The notes beneath the pieces are model-generated. The model had not been told where the DNA came from and made no database searches. It was given only the letters and a program-made list of their open reading frames with translations. From Brachycybe producta (lineage: Eukaryota; Arthropoda; Diplopoda; Playtdesmida; Andrognathidae), in the NCBI GenBank assembly GCA_036925085.1, contig JAUPFP010000003.1:4266979-4330978 (forward strand): a stretch of DNA of 64,000 nucleotides, in the 5' to 3' direction. Positions 61,095 through 64,000 of this stretch are shown here, piece after piece; positions within the stretch are counted from its first letter, which is position 1, and every line of letters starts with the position of its first letter. The translations under genes and the position numbers were made by a program.

Positions 61095-61605
61095 AATAAT
61101 TATATATATATTAAGCCAGGTCTGTGTGTGTGTGTAACATCGGAATTTATATAATTTAAATAAATGAACCGTTTTTTCTCAAGGTCAACTTATATGTTGC
61201 ACACTCCCCATCCACGAACCCCATGATATTAAATTGGAGAGGGGGGGGGGGGGAAGTGTAGAGGGGGAGGGAGAGAAAGAGAGGGAAACGTGGAAAGGAG
61301 TAAAAAAAGGAACAAACGACGCGCATGCGTACACCAGAAAAAAAATGAAAAACTCATTTTCTATTTCAAATATAAAAAGGGAAGGGGATAATAGTAGCAA
61401 AATTAAACTAGAATTTATCATGGGCAACTGTGTACAGCATTAGAATTTCTTTTGCTCCGCCCTTTTATGAACGTCATCAATTTCTAATTGGTTTGTTACT
61501 TGGTCTGACATCATAAAAGGGCGGAGGAAAAGAAATTCTAATGCTGGGCACAACTGCCTGTGAAGTTTGCACCCGTCATTTATGACGGGTTACCCCACTA
61601 GTAAT
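61095..61605 (-). repeat. Composite P, inverted, with nested D variant (about 61427-61563)
   Basis: Reverse-complement order: (TA)n/(GT)n tail, ccccatgatattaaattgga, GA-rich stretch, caaaattaaactagaattta, D variant, then gtcatttatgacgggttacc and ccactagt. Confidence 0.75.
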
Positions 61606-61668
61606 AATAATAATAATAATAATAACAATAATCTCAAACAATATAATTTGCTTTGTCTCTCTGTAATA

Positions 61669-61957
61669 CCTTGTACACACTTGAGTTAAACACATTTAAT
61701 TTGAATTCATTTAAGTGAATTATACGGAATCCAGTTAAGGACATGAACACCAAATAAAAATTGACTTTCATTATTAATATTTTAAATTGAAAATACTAAA
61801 TCAATATTTTGTCAATAGTTTATATATTTATATTTAAGTATTAACTCAATATTTTCAGGTTATTAACTGAATAAATATATTGTTTGTTTGCCCTTCACAG
61901 GGCTCCGTAGAACACATTATTTAAATGCATTTAAATTATCAGGTGTGTACTAGGTAT
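61669..61957. repeat. Family E inverted repeat
   Basis: taccttgtacacacttgagt to caggtgtgtactaggtatta with inner tacggaatccagttaaggac and cacagggctccgtagaac. Confidence 0.65.
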
Positions 61958-62116
61958 TATGCTGTGACGTCATCGATCGTAGTAAGTGAACATAACAGAG
62001 ATACTCCAAGTAATAATTAATAATTAGTCAAAATAATGATATAATAAAAAAGGCCTCAAAAATTCGTTTTCTCATCCCATTTCTTTCAAGCAGACAAGTT
62101 GACACTATCCGAAAGG

Positions 62117-62496
62117 ATGGGCGATTTGAAAACTCGAATCTTCGCGCTTTTTTCGTCTCTTTCGAATGTTAACCTTAAAAAAAAAACGTTAGAGACGTTG
62201 GTAAAATTAGTTTTAACTCCATTGACGTCCAATAGAAGCGTTCACTAACAAAAAAAAAACTCCGGCAATTTCGGTGATTATACGGATCACCAATGGATCA
62301 CTTTGTGGCGACCCTGAGTGCCACACTTGTGTTTTTTTATTATTAATAATTTAATATTTAATATTATTTAATTTATTTGTATCTTCTTAATGAATAATAG
62401 AGGATTCTTATATAAAGGATTCGAGAGATTCGTAAGGTTTGAGGGATTTGAGAACCTTTTAGGATTCGAGAAAATGTAGGATTCGTCCCACCTCTA
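62117..62496. repeat. Family C hAT-like MITE, left tip decayed
   Basis: gatgggcgatttgaaaactc to attcgtcccacctcta with all internal blocks. Confidence 0.72.
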
Positions 62497-63362
62497 GTTT
62501 TCATCAACCTCTCTGACGTCACAACCTTCAACTTACAGTGCGGCGACTATATTAACGATTAGAAATGCGGCCCGCATTTCTGAACAGGTTGACTATGGTG
62601 TGATTCGGTACACTCGAAAAGAAACAAATGAAAATCCAAAGTCAATACGTGGAATGAATAAATTGGCAAAGGAAACATAAAATAATAAAAAAATGAGAGA
62701 TGAGGTGTCAATTTGTATAATATCTCGTAAAAGTTAAAAGGAAAACCACTAAAATTCTTCTCCAGCTGTTAATTTCAGACAAGGTTGACCTCAACACTTA
62801 ATTCAAATACAAATCTAGAAATTTATATTCTGAATGAAGTCTCTCTCTCTCTCTCTCTCTCCCACCTTCCAACCCCCCCCTCCCCCCCCCCCCCCCCGTG
62901 TTTCTTTTTCTGAAATTGCTTCATTAGTTTTTCTCGCGTAATAAATAATAAAGAGTAAAATGTAATCCAACATTTCATGTTTTTTTTTAAAAAAAAAAAA
63001 GTACTTGTGGGTGAAGTTCAAACAATGTTTCCATGATTTCGTCATTAATTCTTTCCTTTTTCGATATTAGCATTCAAAAGAATGTCTTATTGGTGAAATA
63101 TTTAAATTTCAGTGGTTGTCAGTCAATCTCTCCTGTAGAAACATGAAACTTTCACATTTCAAAAGTTCTTTCTTTCTGCTGTGTTTAGAAAAAAACAATA
63201 AGCTTTGTACCACATGTACTGTATAAGTCGTTAGCAATAGCTTTGGTCAATTTGATCTTATCCAATAGAAACGCAGTATTTTATTCCTGCAGCATATAAA
63301 AACCGCTCTTCAGAATCAATAGTATTGTAAGCAGAATACTAAAGTTGCTTTTCGTTCGCTGT
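62497..63362. other. No gene recognised; (CT)n and C tract at about 62840-62897
   Basis: A CT microsatellite is followed by a C-rich run of about 35 bp. The rest is AT-rich without coding signal. Confidence 0.5.
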
Positions 63363-64000
63363 AAAGCCGCTATTACACTAGCAACTTTTAATGCAATAAA
63401 ATGTGCAATGTGACATGCAACTCCTTTGTTTATAGTGTGATATGACATGCAACTTGATAAAACTTTCCTTTTAATTTAGTATCAAACTCAAGTCTCATTG
63501 AGTTGCACAGGTTCAACTTCTGACAGACTTTTCATGTAACTTTCTGACAAACAACCAATCAGGCCGTTTGCAGGAAATGACATATATAGCATTTAACGAA
63601 TTCACAGTTTCATGACTTCCGGTTTATGAACTTCCTGATAGTTGATCACACAAACATCATCACAAACAAAGGGGGCAGACATTGAAGAAAATCATGTACG
63701 ATTTTCAATAAGATTCACAACAGATCCTCGTGTGGATGGAAAGTCATTTTACTTTTTATCTGCATTTTACTGGATATCCAGAATAGAATTGAAATTTTAA
63801 AATTCAGTAGAATGCAAATTAAAAGTAAAATGGCTTCTGATACCGTACTAGATTCACCCGAATGTCGGCCCCTTGACATAAACAAAGTTTTGAAAACTTG
63901 ATTGGCAAACTAGGTTGCATAGTGTGATATAGAAGTTTATTACAAAGTTTTAGTTGCAAGTCACAACACAGGTTGCATTGCAAGTTGAATTGCATTGGAT
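63363..64000. repeat. Family J inverted repeat, copy 2 (runs to the window end)
   Basis: Starts gccgctattacactagcaac and continues through aagggggcagacattgaag to aggttgcattgcaag. It is largely the reverse complement of the copy at 58604. Confidence 0.7.

Overview
This is an animal (metazoan) nuclear DNA window, not a bacterial or viral one. It is AT-rich, its genes are split by GT-AG introns, and most of it is short, non-autonomous, often palindromic DNA-transposon copies (MITEs). Introns without repeats are only about 49-193 bp. That would fit a compact-intron invertebrate such as a tunicate, but this is inference; the sequence does not fix the species.

Two protein-coding genes are well supported, both on the minus strand. 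(1) Positions 58122 down to 24588 hold the last 18 exons (2601 nt, 866 codons plus stop, every splice phase joining) of an ARHGEF17/TEM4-type Rho guanine-nucleotide exchange factor: Dbl-homology domain, PH domain, then the WD-repeat-like C-terminal region ending at the family's characteristic C-terminus. The long N-terminal part and the promoter lie beyond position 58122 and were not found in this window. (2) Positions 18358 down to 16158 hold a complete four-exon gene (268 aa) for an MSANTD3-like Myb/SANT DNA-binding protein. A third, weaker candidate is one unrecognised terminal exon at 48149-48000 inside an ARHGEF17 intron. An unexplained plus-strand open frame lies at 28844-29272.

Layout: 1-13.8 kb is intergenic and repeat-rich; 13.8-20.7 kb holds the MSANTD3-like gene between copies of two TTAA-site MITE families; 20.7-24.5 kb is repeats; 24.6-58.1 kb is the ARHGEF17 gene, whose long introns carry MITEs, minisatellites and palindromes; 58.1-64 kb is repeats. 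I separate these families by their ends and target-site duplications (TSDs): A and B (TTAA sites, 5'-GAGGCTA ends); C (hAT-like, 8-bp TSD, TAGRGRTGGGAC ends); D (Mutator-like, 9-10-bp TSD, ACAGGCAATTAG ends); G (6-bp TSD, TACGGAGCCC ends, with satellite arrays inside); E, F, H, J, K, L, P, R (other inverted or composite repeats); several single hAT elements with 8-bp TSDs; one pogo/Tigger-like MITE with a TA duplication; and one tRNA-derived SINE-like sequence.

The strongest unusual signals are nested insertions that can be proved inside the window. B sits in A at TTAA with the empty site visible in other A copies. D sits in composite P with an empty site at 59.3 kb. hAT elements sit in A and in H. 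G5 is a three-layer nest. The G family has a 6-bp duplication that I cannot assign to a superfamily. Intron length is bimodal, and the long introns are explained by MITE insertion. No CRISPR array, operon, rRNA or functional tRNA was seen.
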